Shown: positions 23,601 to 33,620 of the stretch, in pieces
How positions within the stretch are numbered: the first letter of the stretch is position 1
How the letters are laid out: the number at the start of each line of letters is the position of its first letter
DNA from: Spisula solida
Lineage: Eukaryota; Mollusca; Bivalvia; Venerida; Mactridae
NCBI GenBank assembly: GCA_947247005.1
Contig: OX365953.1
Coordinates: 9,677,001-9,741,000, forward strand
Reading direction: 5' to 3'
DNA length: 64,000 bases
Notes under the pieces: model-generated
Database searches by the model: none
Told to the model about the DNA's origin: nothing
The model's input: the letters and a program-made list of their open reading frames with translations, nothing else
Made by a program: the position numbers and the translations under genes

Positions 23601-26022
23601 AGTAAGTATCTTTGCTGGTATTAGGATGGGCAGACAGTTTGTCTCGTTCTATGATGACACAGTAAGTATCTTTGCTGGTATTAGGATGGGCAGACAGTTT
23701 GTCTCGTTCTATCCTGCTATTAGAAAATATAGAAAATATATAAACAAAATGTAATTTTTTGTGAGAACTAATGAAGAGACCACTACATAGAGGGGCCAGA
23801 ATAGCGTAATGCTAATGTGACGGCCCTACATCCAGGTATGATGACACAGTAAGTATCATTGCTGGTATTAGGATGGGCAGACAGTTTGTGTTTAGCTCTG
23901 CTGTCTATTGTGTGTCTTCATTATAATTATATTACTCAAGCTACAGCTGTTAATTTGGGCCATATCCGTTACAATTGATTTTTATACAGTAAAATACTTG
24001 GACCCTGTGCTCTAACCACTTAAAACACCCAAGCAAATTGAAGTTTGGGCCAAGCCCAATACAAAGCTAAGGTCCATAGAAAATGTAGAAAAGTTGTTGT
24101 AGCCTTATGTCGGACAAGGATAAGTAAGCAAGCAAGTAAATTAGAGCTAAGGGTATAATGTCAAATTTATTAACATCAATCCCTTTTGGTCAACTGTTAC
24201 AAAATAACAGGTTTTACAAATTACTAAACTAAACAGATTCATAATGGTCAGTTTTGTAATAAAAACATCACTGATAAATTGTGCTCATCTAATCAATTCA
24301 CCTTAAAGAATATACCAAAATTTCCCGCATTTCTCTGAGGGCACACTTTAGCTACCATACTTATTTCAACTATTTATACAAGTGAATGTCAGTGTGCAAT
24401 ATTAATTATATAATTATTAGTCACGTACCGGTTTTTGACCGGAGGGGACTATAGGTTTGCCGTCAGTCCGTCCGTTCGTCAGTCAGTCCGTCCGTCAAAC
24501 AATCTGGATCCTGACATAACTCAAACAATTTCTAAGCTAGGCTTATGCAACTTGATATGTAGATAGGGGACAATAAGGGGATTATGCACGTCTAAAGATA
24601 TTTTCATTCTGACAAAAATTGTGGTTGCTATGGCAACAGAAACATTGAAAATGGCCTCAAACCGGTAGGGGACTTCTGTATTGCTTGCAATTCTTAATTA
24701 CTTGTTGACAATGGCCTCCGTAGCTCTGTGGTTAGCGCGCTTGCCTTCTAATCTGTCGACCTGGGTTCAAATACGGGTGGAGGCACACATATGCCTACCA
24801 TATTTCAGCAGAAAGCTGACTGGCAAATAAAGGCTATGCTCGGCATTTTTTAAAAAAATAAATAAATAAGAATTATATTTTGACATGTTTCTCATCCTTA
24901 TTATATGATTTATTTCTCATTCTTATTATATGATTTATTTCTCATTCTTATTATATGATTTATTTCTCATCCTTATTATATGATTTATTTCTCATCCTTA
25001 TTATATGATTTATTTCTCATTCTTATTATATGATTTATTTCTCATCCTTATTATATGATTTATTTCTCATCCTTATTATATGATTTATTTCTCATCCTTA
25101 TTATATGATTTATTTCTCATCCTTATTATATGATTTATTTCAGATATTATCTGGGGGTAGCGAAGGGTATGCTAATCACTGGTTTATGAATGGAGATCTA
25201 AAGTGTAAAGTTCCGTGTTCAGCAGCTAATGTGTTCAATATAAACGTAAATACAAACTCCGATACCAACAAGGTAATCTATATATAGCTCATTACTTCAT
25301 AGTAATACTTTCTGATCCTTCAGCTATACATTCATGCAGATTCAATTCAATGCAAATATCAAATTTCAAGGTAAATATTGTATGAGCGTCAATAAATAGA
25401 AAATAATGCTAGACTCTGTCAAGCTTTTAATCAATTTTTTCGCCCATGTTTATTAAATTCATTGTTAAATGTCACACATGTAAATTAATGCTCTTTTTAT
25501 CTCATGATAGCTGTTTAAACCAAAATTCTTTACCAATTTTACATTGAGAAACATCTGCTTAACATTTAATGATTTCTTTGTCAAAGCTTTACTGGGCTAG
25601 TGTTCTATCAAATTACGCCATGGTTTTATTTCTTGACTGGAATAGTTAGGGAGAATATATTAAGTAAATTTTTAATGATTAAAAAGGGCGGAGCGAGTCC
25701 TTTTTAGTCATTAAAAAATTACTTAATACTAGTATATCTTGACTAACTTAAAATGTAACATCTTGCATTTTTATGGTACAATATAAAATTGCACCAACAC
25801 ATGACATCATGTCTGTTAAGAGTAAAATTTTGATGATTAAATGTAGCTTTGAACTGCCACATTTACGCATTTTCAATCGGTCAGAAGGTAGGTTATATTC
25901 AAATGACTATTGAAACATTACCACTGTACTTTCAGGTTCTGTGTGTAGCTGGAAGCAGTCCAAAAATAGATGTGTGTACAAATTTTGGATATACAGCATT
26001 TTCTATGTTATTTTCTGTATGA
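11652..26022 (+). CDS. THOC6: THOC6 (THO complex subunit 6), eleven exons
   Basis: WD40 subunit of the THO/TREX complex, which couples transcription to nuclear mRNA export (family knowledge). Exons: 11652-11767, 12327-12391, 13971-14025, 16399-16450, 17908-17945, 18532-18658, 19461-19563, 22143-22264, 23488-23601, 25144-25272 and 25936-26022 (stop TGA). All phases agree and total 336 codons with the stop; human THOC6 is 341 aa. Recognised blocks are [18 protein letters not shown] near the N-terminus, [72 protein letters not shown] and the C-terminal [15 protein letters not shown]. The first visible exon opens with an acceptor (ttttcag) and is in frame from its first base. Either an internal Met at 11661 starts the protein or a short upstream exon supplies about 10-20 residues; I cannot place that exon. 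Several splice sites sit in or next to tandem repeats (see separate entries). Confidence 0.94.
12045..12299. mobile_element. AGAGAATTTGA-type MITE, copy 2
   Basis: Inverted ends (GGAGAATTTGG / CAAATTCTCTG) are flanked by TA on each side (12043-12044, 12300-12301). It shares TTATGCTAATAGAAGGTCGA with other copies and ends about 25 bases before a THOC6 exon. A partial third copy lies near 56275-56330. Confidence 0.72.
12912..12986 (+). repeat. tRNA-like sequence in the left arm of the foldback element
   Basis: A box TAGCTCAATCGG and B box GGTTCAAATCC at normal spacing. The anticodon loop reads CTAGTAG (AGT, Thr-like). The acceptor stem (GCCCGGC) does not pair well with the 3' side, so this is a tRNA-derived sequence, not a gene. 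Confidence 0.7.
13141..13212 (-). repeat. tRNA-like sequence in the right arm of the foldback element
   Basis: On the minus strand: GCCCGTTTAGCTCAATCGG (A box), anticodon loop TTGTAAA (TGT, Thr-like) and GGTTCGAGCCC (B box). The acceptor stem is imperfect. It is the inverted counterpart of the copy at 12912-12986. Confidence 0.7.
14320..14640. repeat. ATGCAGGAGA-rich dispersed repeat
   Basis: AATGCAGGAGATTT recurs, and GAGTCTCAAATGCAGGAGAC plus TCACGCATGATGCAGGAGAT is echoed at 12447-12500 (AGTCTCAAATGTGGTAGACT). It lies in a THOC6 intron. Confidence 0.55.
14830..15090. repeat. Imperfect direct repeat (CATGTTCCTTG(A/G)GTGAC)
   Basis: CATGTTCCTTGGGTGACACT, AGAATTCC and AAATAATTTTGA(T/G)TCGTC blocks occur at 14875-14935 and again at 15020-15078. 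It lies in a THOC6 intron. Confidence 0.65.
16087..16353 (-). mobile_element. MITE family 1, copy 1
   Basis: Bounded by GTCCCCTACCGGTTTT and AAAACCGGTAGGGGACTA, with short GACGGAC repeats near one end and a conserved ATCCAGA/TGTCAGGATC core. Opposite orientation to the copies at 21806 and 24418. It lies in a THOC6 intron. Confidence 0.8.
16789..17652. repeat. 32-bp minisatellite in a THOC6 intron
   Basis: About 27 units with consensus GTAATACTGCACTGGCAAAG plus TGTGCGATAACT. Main variants are TTCACTGGAAAAG and GTGCAATAACT. It ends 255 bases before the exon at 17908. Confidence 0.93.
19135..19270 (+). repeat. Dispersed repeat, copy 1 of 2 in THOC6 introns
   Basis: GGTCAACTGTTGCAAAAT, ATCACTGATAAATTATGCAC and ATACCAAAATTT match 24187-24330 in the same orientation. 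Confidence 0.7.
19652..20604. mobile_element. Mariner-type MITE, 953 bp
   Basis: Terminal inverted repeat CGAGGGTC(G/A)TTCATTTAATAC, followed by CCGG on both sides, flanked by TA at 19650-19651 and 20605-20606. No transposase is seen. It lies in the THOC6 intron between exons 7 and 8. Confidence 0.85.
21304..21594 (+). mobile_element. MITE/SINE-like family 2, copy 1
   Basis: Starts TATGCCCCCCTATCGATAGA, has a GTCCGTCC-type run, and ends CAGGGGGCATAAGCG plus TTTATTGAACGCAGTC. Over 90% alike by eye to 22436-22723. It is inserted in the decoy splice-site array of THOC6. Confidence 0.82.
21806..22062 (+). mobile_element. MITE family 1, copy 2
   Basis: Starts TAGTCTCCTACCGGTTTTTG and ends ACCGGTAGGGGACTTCTG plus TATTGCTTGCAATTC. 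It interrupts the decoy splice-site array in the THOC6 intron before exon 8. Confidence 0.82.
22436..22723 (+). mobile_element. MITE/SINE-like family 2, copy 2
   Basis: Same family and orientation as the copy at 21304, with a longer GTCC run. It lies in the THOC6 intron just after exon 8. Confidence 0.82.
23581..23700 (+). repeat. Exact 60-bp tandem duplication over the THOC6 exon 9 donor
   Basis: 23581-23640 and 23641-23700 are identical base for base. Each holds the end of exon 9 (TATGATGACACA) and the donor GTAAGT. A third partial copy (TATGATGACACAGTAAGTAT) lies at about 23837-23888. Confidence 0.97.
24187..24330 (+). repeat. Dispersed repeat, copy 2 of 2 in THOC6 introns
   Basis: GGTCAACTGTTACAAAAT, ATCACTGATAAATTGTGCTC and ATACCAAAATTT match 19135-19270. 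Confidence 0.7.
24418..24698 (+). mobile_element. MITE family 1, copy 3
   Basis: Same ends as copy 2, with a longer (GTCC)n run near the 5' side. It is directly followed by the SINE at 24713, in the THOC6 intron before exon 10. Confidence 0.82.
24713..24872 (+). mobile_element. tRNA-derived SINE
   Basis: The tRNA head at 24714-24784 has a pairing acceptor stem (GCCTCC/GGAGGC), A box TAGCTCTGTGGTTAGCG, anticodon loop CTTCTAA (TCT, Arg-like) and B box GGGTTCAAATA. A body of about 60 bases and an A-rich AAATAAATAAATAA tail follow. It lies in a THOC6 intron. Confidence 0.8.
24893..25141 (+). repeat. 25-bp minisatellite abutting a THOC6 acceptor
   Basis: Ten units of CTCATCCTTATTATATGATT plus TATTT. 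The last unit runs into CAG|ATATTATC of the exon at 25144, so the pyrimidine tract and likely branch region are repeat sequence. Confidence 0.94.
25640..25748. repeat. Palindromic foldback element, copy 1
   Basis: Arms around ATTAAGTAAATTTTTAATGA / TCATTAAAAAATTACTTAAT with a GGGCGGAGCGAGTCC loop. It lies in the last THOC6 intron and is the reverse orientation of 56758-56860. Confidence 0.8.
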
Positions 26023-26169
26023 GATTGTACGGACAAAGTCTATAAGCGATATCATATTTCATCACTGGAGTATGCTGTTCAATGGTGTGAAAACATTTCA
26101 AAAATAAGGGGCATAATTTCACAAACACAGTGTATAAATGTGTCAACTTCCAGTTATCGCAATAAGTCA

Positions 26170-26450
26170 TACGCATTGAATTGCATAGTCTCCCAATAAG
26201 TCATTCAAGCCCAGGTCCCACTGAGGAATTCTACATCGGCGATGTTCTCCTGATTTCTTCCGATACCACTTAAATCATCACAATTCCTTTCAATATCACA
26301 AATTGTCTCATGACTTCCCCGAAGCTTCCCTAGACCACAAGGAACCTGTTCCCGATGTCCTGATAGTTCATTAATTTTAATCGGGAGTACATTGCTGAGG
26401 CAAGAAATTGCCTTAGTGATTTGGTTTATTAGCTGTGACAAAGCGTCTTA
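26170..26450. repeat. Dispersed copy of the CCCGA-type repeat
   Basis: Matches parts of 32.7-33.6 kb, for example AATCGGGAGTACATTGCTGA against CATCGGGAGTAAATCATCGA at 32890. It lies just past the THOC6 stop. Confidence 0.55.
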
Positions 26451-27700
26451 GATATTTTCTATACACACATGCAAAAAACAATTCACTATCTTCATATTGA
26501 TCTTTTATTTTTTGTGGGTATCAATTTTGTGGATTTTATTAAAATGTATTTTCGAGGGGTCGAAGGGGTCGCATATTTGTGAATAACAAAACATGGAAGG
26601 GTAAACCCATGTTGTGTATTTGGTAGGTCAATTGATCGTGGGCATTGAATTCCGTGGTCAAGGTTTACAACAATATCAACGAAAATTCAACCCCCTCGAA
26701 AAATAATGAGTTTACAGTACATGGACAAAAATCCATCTTAGATAAAAGTATTTGTGTGAAAATGATTCAACAAACTTAAAAACTTTGATTTTTCTTGGAC
26801 ACAAAATGTGTTAAAGAATTTTTGTGAATATATGAAACTATATGTACACACAGGGACTGAAGTATGTGATATATGAACTTTGTATATATTGTACAATTAT
26901 TTCTATGGTGTTCAATCAAGATGACAGGGTAATATCTTAAAGTCCAGGGTACTGTTTTATCAACGCACTAATGAATATCTTAAAATTTTCGCTCAAATTT
27001 AAATTAGGACAAGGACAATTTCAAAATTCTGAAACCGGTTAATTTAAATTCTTTATGATTCTTTTTAACAACTGCAAATTGAGGAGGGATATGGTCTGTA
27101 GGGGCTCAGTAACTGAATCATTATTGGTCTGGAAGCTCCATTTACCACACTTTATAATTAATTGTAAACAAATCATGAGGAGTTTCAATTTGATCGTAAG
27201 TTTACGATTTCCGTAAGTGCTTTGATAAAAAAGTATCCCACTCATATTTAAATCCTTAATTCTTTTACAGTAGCAAATTCAGTATAGGTATCTGTAATAT
27301 TAATAATATTTCAGTTAAAGAAATCCAACTATGTCCCTAAAAGGATTACAAAGAATCTAAATGTGTTTGTAACTTTAATATTACTGTAAGTGCTTTGATA
27401 AAACAGTATCTGCATTACTGTAAGTGCTTTGATAAAACAGTATCTACATATAGATGAACATCTAAGGACTTGAGTCCATGTATATATTGTACAATTAGTC
27501 CTGTTGTACTTGTCGAATGTTTCATAGTATGTATGATATACAAACGTACTGTCTTCAATAATGATACCACCATAGTTAATGTCTTCTATATATTTTTAAT
27601 AAATGTAAGAATTGAAACCTTATTTTTCTATTGCTGTGAATGCAGTGCAGAGATATTAACCTGATCCAGACCATAATGCAGCTTCTTCTTCTACCGATTT
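26451..27700. other. Region downstream of THOC6
   Basis: Possible long 3' UTR or intergenic. TGTATATATTGTACAATTA occurs at about 26881 and again at 27479. An AATAAA lies at about 27597. No gene recognised. Confidence 0.4.
27207..27450. repeat. Short direct repeats (TACTGTAAGTGCTTTGATAA)
   Basis: Three copies: a diverged one near 27211 and two adjacent ones at about 27383 and 27415, 31 bases apart. They lie downstream of THOC6. Confidence 0.7.
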
Positions 27701-27899
27701 ATTTGCAGAGCCCACTCTTGGATATTGCCGCAAATGGAATAACTTTATACACGGCTGTTGCTACTCAAACACCGTAACGATAAAAGACAGATAAAAGTGG
27801 ATAAAACAATGAATATGTAACAATTAAGGCTCTTGTGCTGAATATTTCAATTTCCGAGAGCAGACTAGAACGACAAAGTCTTAACCACATTGTCAAGGA

Positions 27900-29850
27900 C
27901 CTACAAAGGTCTGTCTATCGGTCTGTCAGTACTGAGTAGGTTGCTGGGTCCGTAGACCAAATGTTTTCGTTCAATAACTCAAGCACGCTTCACCGTTGGA
28001 TCTCTGAATGATTTCTGTTGAATAACTCAAGAACGCTGGATCCTAGGATCCTCAAAGCTTTCAATGGAAATAGGTCATCAAAAGTAGATTAACCCTATTG
28101 ATTTTGAGGTCAGTAGGTTAAGGTCACTGTCACCTTTAATATTACAAGAGGGCCATTGGTCCTAAAGCGCTCACCTAATGACAAGCAGTTTAGACACAAT
28201 CAGTATTAATTTTGTTGTATGACCTTAATATTTGATGTAGATTTTACAAATACACACTTTGTGGCCAGATTTTATAAAGATGAGGTAAAAAATGAGACCT
28301 CTAGAGTATACACAAGGTTTTTCTTTGATACGATCTGGTGACCTAGTTTACAGACTCAGATGAACCAGTTGACCTTGACCTAGATTTTATAGAGACAAAG
28401 AGTGTGACCAAGTTTCATAAAGATTAATCAAAAAGCATGATCTCTGGAGTGTTAACAACATTTTTCTTTGATGTGACCTAGTTTTTACCCCAGATGACCC
28501 AGTTACGAACTCGACCTAGATTACATAAAGGCAAACATTGTGACATAGTTTCATAAAGAATATGTAAAAAAACTGACCTCTAAAGTGTTAACAATATTTT
28601 TCTTTGCTATGGCCTAATTTTTGACCCCAGATGACCCAGTTGCAAAAATGGCTTATGTTGTATAGAGACAAAATGTGTTACCAAGTTTCTTTAATATTAG
28701 ACAAAAAATGTGACCTCTACAGTGTTAGCAAGGTTCTTTTTGATATGACCTAGTGACCTAGTTTTTGACCTAGACGACCCAGTTGCAAACGACCTATGTA
28801 GATTAGGTAAAAAATGTGACCTCGAGAGTGTTAACAAAGTTTTTTCTTTCATTTGACCTGGTGACCTAGTTTTTGACCCCAGATTACCCAGTTGCGACCT
28901 TGACCTAGATTTCATAGAGATATACATTGTGCTAAAGTTTCATTAAGATCATATAAAAAATGTGACATCTAGAGTGTTAACAAGGTTTTTCTTTTATTTG
29001 ACCTAGTGACCTAGTTTTTTACCCCAGATGACCTATTTACGAACTTATCCTAGATTTCATAAAGACAAACATTGTGATCAAGTTTAATAAAGATTAGGTA
29101 AAAAATGTGACCTCTAGAGTGTTAACAAGGTTTGTCTTCAATGTGACCTGGTGACCTAGTTTTCTACCCCAGGTGAACAAGTTGCAAACTTGACCTAGAT
29201 TTCATAGAGATACACATTGTGACCAAGTTTCATTGAGATGATATAAAAATTGTGACCTCTAGAGTGTTTACAAGGGTTTTCTTTGATGTGATCTAGTGCC
29301 CTAGTTTTTGACCCCAGATGACCCAGTTACAAACTTGACCTAGCTTTCATAGATACAAACATTGTGACAAAGTTTCATTGAGATTAAGTGAAACTGTGAC
29401 TTTTAGAGTGTTAACAGTCCAATTGTTAATGTCGGACGCCGGACATAGGGTGATAACAATAGCTCACCTTGAAGCTCACCTTGAGCACTTTGTTCTCAGG
29501 TGAGCTAAAAAAATCCGGGTTCAATAACTCCAGAACACTTGACCCTAGCATCCTCAAGCATTAAATTGAGGTTGGTCATCAAAAGATTATGAACCCTTAT
29601 TGATTTTAAAGTCAGAAGGTCAAATGTCAATGTTACTGTGACCTTCATCATAAATAAATAGAACAAATAGTTTCTGATCTATTACTCAATAGGGTTAGGC
29701 CAAGGATCTTCAAACATTAGAGGTGTTATTCACATCAGTAGTTGGTCTTTATTGATTTTGAGGTCCGTAGGTCAAGGTTGCCCTGACCAATACCAATCTG
29801 ACAACCGGTATTGGGCTGCCATGGTGGCACGCGTGTTTTACATACACCTC
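27900..29850. mobile_element. Tandem-repeat element interrupted by a second repeat element
   Basis: Both flanks (27900-28147 and 29508-29850) share TTCAATAACTC..GAACACTT/GAACGCTGGATCCTA, GGTCATCAAAAG and ATTGATTTTGAGGTCAG in repeated units. The stretch 28148-29507 separates them, so it landed inside. Outer borders are approximate. Confidence 0.6.
28148..29507. mobile_element. Non-autonomous element of diverged about 145-bp tandem units
   Basis: About eight units with GACCTAGTTTTTGACCCCAG, GACCTAGATTTCATAGAGA and TGACCTCTAGAGTGTTAACA. It starts CTAAAGCGCTCACCT and ends TCTCAGGTGAGCT (short inverted ends GCTCACCT/AGGTGAGC). A near-terminal GTCGGACGCCGGACA block follows the units. No protein is seen. 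Confidence 0.75.
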
Positions 29851-31636
29851 TTGTTCTGATTACAAAGTGTCTTGAAAAGTTGCAGTAGATTTTCCATATA
29901 CAGAAATGATAGTAACGTCTACAAACATGTCTGTGAGGTTTGTTTTAGATACAATGGAAGGTCGTTAACATTTATAACAAATAGCAGATGTCCTAGGACA
30001 GAACCCTGTGGTACTTCAATCATGATCTTTGTTGAGTTTAAAATAGTTCCAGAGACACATACTGACTGCAATTATGGTTGATAAGTAAAAGTCAAACAAT
30101 TGAGTATACATGTATATAATAATGCAGCCCTGCAGTTATAAAGTTTCTTACTTCTACAAGAACATTGTGATTTACTAGTACCATGTAGGTAAAGGCTTTT
30201 GTAATAGTCGGGAGTCCATACGGAGAAAATATGACGAGCCATGGCATCGGAGAGTAGAATGTGGCATCCATGCTATATGTTATCTTTGATATGTGTGCAA
30301 TCTGAAACGGCCGGATGCCATCCGTGATTTTGCCTCGTTTTCTCAGAATTAGGTCAAAGGTCAAATGAGTGCATTTTTTATATATCTCCCTCGAAATATC
30401 ATTATATCTCTGTCAGTTTTCGGTCAAAAATTTTACAAATGGTATCAAAATGAAGCTAATGCACTGGGCTATTAATACAAATAACTTTTATTAATTCATG
30501 CATTTGTATACTCATGAATATTGATGAGAACACCTAAAATTAGCAATATTTTTCATAAAAATTCGACGTGTGTGAACCATCTATTTGTTATAATGTCGTC
30601 ATTTTTGCTAAATGATTCTTATTTAATGGTGAGATACTAAGCTATTGATATGTTAACTTGACACTTACCTTCTCAATTATTTAAGGGCACGCGTTTGCTT
30701 AAAGTGGTGGGGGTTAAAATGACACATGAACCCAAACTAACATAATAGCGTCAACAGTATTATAAATAAGTAATATTGTGTTTGCATTGATTTAAATGGG
30801 ATTACAAGTAACAACTATTATATTGGTTTTGAAATGTACCAATTCATTTAAAATATGTCAACATTCGTTTAAGGAGGAATGAGCTACCTAAACGTAGGCA
30901 TACACGTGAGCTGCAATTAGTATTTTCGAGTTTAGTATGATAAATAAGAACAAACATAAAACTAGGTTCAAATTATGCTTTAGGAATATAAAAAGATGAT
31001 GATAATCAAAATGATATTGCAAATTGTTCATACACTTTTACTTGTTCCTTTGTAAAAGCTCAAACTAGGTGGGGAATGGTTCATTTTAAAGCATGAATAC
31101 TGTTACATTATATTATATTTCCATACAGCACCAGATTGATATTTTAATTCATGTCTTGTTTAAATTAGAATGAATATAGAGTTAAAGCATGCCTTTCGTG
31201 TTATAACATCTACAGAGTACCGAGAAACAGCAGGTACCAATGCCCGTCCGTGGGAGCCTTGATCATTAGACACAAGGTGCATATACCCCCTTAAGTGCTT
31301 AAGACAATAATGTTCTTGGCAATTTTAAACTATGAATCTATACAGAAAACGCCACAAATCATTCATGAAACAATAGTGTATATATGTACAAATAAGACAA
31401 GTTACAATGTCGCTGTTTAGTTTTAGATTGATTGTGAACATTTACTGTGGATATATTAGCACGTGAATTTACAAACACCTTCTCAGTTCAATGCAAGTAG
31501 TATGAAGAATTAGTAGATCACGTCTTGATTTCTGTATTCATTATGGATGCATCGCGGCTTGTATCCGTATACAAGTGCCTGGTTGGTAGTTTGCTCTTGC
31601 GGTGTGCAGTTCGAGCGCATCACTTCACATCATTGG

Positions 31637-31975
31637 GGGAGCAGTGACCTAGAGGTAGGGAGGCGCGCTTTGGGTCGATAGGTCCCGTGTTCAATCCCCG
31701 TCTCGACCACTGCTCAAGTTTCTCTGAGCAAGAATAACCCACATGCTCCACTCAACCAAGGTGTGAATTGATGCCTGTTAGGGCGATGTCTATACACGTT
31801 CGATAGTTCTAGGCGCCGCTGATAGATGTTGGCTGCACACTCACCAGGAGAGAAGTAGTCTTCCCAGGGAAACTCGAACACAGGGTTCCTTAGGTGGCCC
31901 AATGACCAGGGAAGTTAAAATGTCAAAGGGTGGCTGAACGGCTGAACTGCTGAAAGCAGCCCTCGAATATTAGTA
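31637..31975 (+). mobile_element. tRNA-derived SINE
   Basis: The tRNA-like head at 31641-31713 starts GCAGTG and ends CACTGC (pairing acceptor stem), with B box-like GTTCAATCCCC. The body runs on to a pyrimidine-rich end near 31990. The end of the body is approximate. It lies inside the long-TIR element. Confidence 0.65.
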
Positions 31976-32709
31976 ACTTAACTTCTTTTTTAACTTCTTG
32001 GCAGAAGTATTTCAAGCCTTCTTTTATAGAGCTTTAACAAACAGGAGTCATTAACACGTTTGTACAACTCTCTGTCTCATCTGAATGTACGTCTCTTCTA
32101 ATATCCAACAGAAGTTCATATCTTTTCAAGCAGAATAATAGTTTCACATCCCGTCAAAGAGAGAAACCCAACAATGATACGGTAGTCGTTTGGGGACATG
32201 TTCTGAGAATTATATGTACAGTACACAGTTTGGTTTTCTTTGATGGCACAACTTTCATACAGACTTGAATATTTGAATGTCCCAGATGGTGATTCTATAA
32301 ACATCTATATCATGCCATCCGATAATTATTTTAATACCCTTCATACTCTTCTTTAGCAAGTATGCAAACTAGGTTTGACTACAAATCAACACCAGAGAGA
32401 CACAAGTCATACTTCAGACCTTTGCTGAAGACTTATACATTGATCAGGTTGACAACATTATTACACTTAATAGACAAACATAGCGAACCTTATTTGATCA
32501 ACATTATATAGATTACGTCAAATTTGGAAAATCTAAACAGTACAACCAAACAACAAAGTTTCGAATCTGCGAATATATCAAGCAAATTTAAGCTAACATG
32601 AAAATACTCAAGTTTCCACAACGGCTACCTACGACAAATCTGAAAAATATTTTGGCCCAAACATTTTTAACATATTATATCTTGACAAATTCTACCTGTC
32701 TCATTCAAC

Positions 32710-33620
32710 TATTATCAGACGTAGGCTTCCGGTAACTGGGACAATTCCCCAGAACATTTGTCGGGGCTATGCCAAGGTACACAATGCGAACTTATCAGAG
32801 ATAAGGAATTACACATTTGTCTATGTCTCTCGATACTACCGATTTTCTTGCAGAACCTGATCCCAACACATCCCGAAGTCCCTAATTTCCATCGGGAGTA
32901 AATCATCGAGGCAGTTGGACAAACGTATAACTTCAGGACAACTCGGGAGTCATCCGATGTCTACCGATACACCCACCCGATTACTCACGATGACCCAAAA
33001 TGTCTCATGACATACCCGAAGTTTCCATTCAAAATTGTAATCCCGAGACCGAGAATGTGTCCCAAATATCACTGGGATGCCTAGCGAGCGCATAAGTTAA
33101 CATGGTAACTGGTATTCCCGAGTCTCTGGTGCGCTTCTGGGATACCTTCCCGGGTTATTCCCGACATGACAGCGCGAATACATCGGGTAAAAATATGCAT
33201 GCATTGAATTTCCCTGACGTATGTACATGTACTCGCGTTTTCACAAGATGTCTCCAGATTCCCCAAAGCATTCATGAAGCTTACCCGAGACACCGGATGC
33301 CTTCTCTGAGATAAATGGGATCATAGACGCCTGCTAAGCTCTTAAATCCATCAGAAGTACATCCCCGAGGAAGAGGAATTGACGCAAAACGTCTCGAGCA
33401 CATCGAGAGTTTTTGCAATGCACCCCGATACTCCTTGATCATCATGATTCCTCCTGATGTCACAACTTGTCTGATGACCTCCCATATATTTCCCCTAGCC
33501 CACGAGCAACCTGTTTACGATGCCTCCCAAATCCATATTGGGAGTTCATCCCCTAGACAAAGACATACGCAGTGGGAAATGTATATGCTTCAAGCGTCTC
33601 AATTGATACCTCGTGGCATT
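32710..33620. repeat. CCCGA/TCGGGA-rich degenerate repeat region
   Basis: Diverged units share ATCGGGAGTA, TCTCATGAC(T/C)T(A/C)CC and CCCGA(A/G)G. A related single stretch lies at 26170-26450 (TTGTCTCATGACTTCCCCGA against TTGTCTGATGACCTCCC at 33470). It is more GC-rich than the surroundings. Apparent reading frames here are not supported. Confidence 0.5.

Noticed and set aside
24893..25141. CRISPR-like array (regular 25-bp repeats)
   Set aside because: The units are contiguous with no unique spacers, in a eukaryotic intron; this is a minisatellite.
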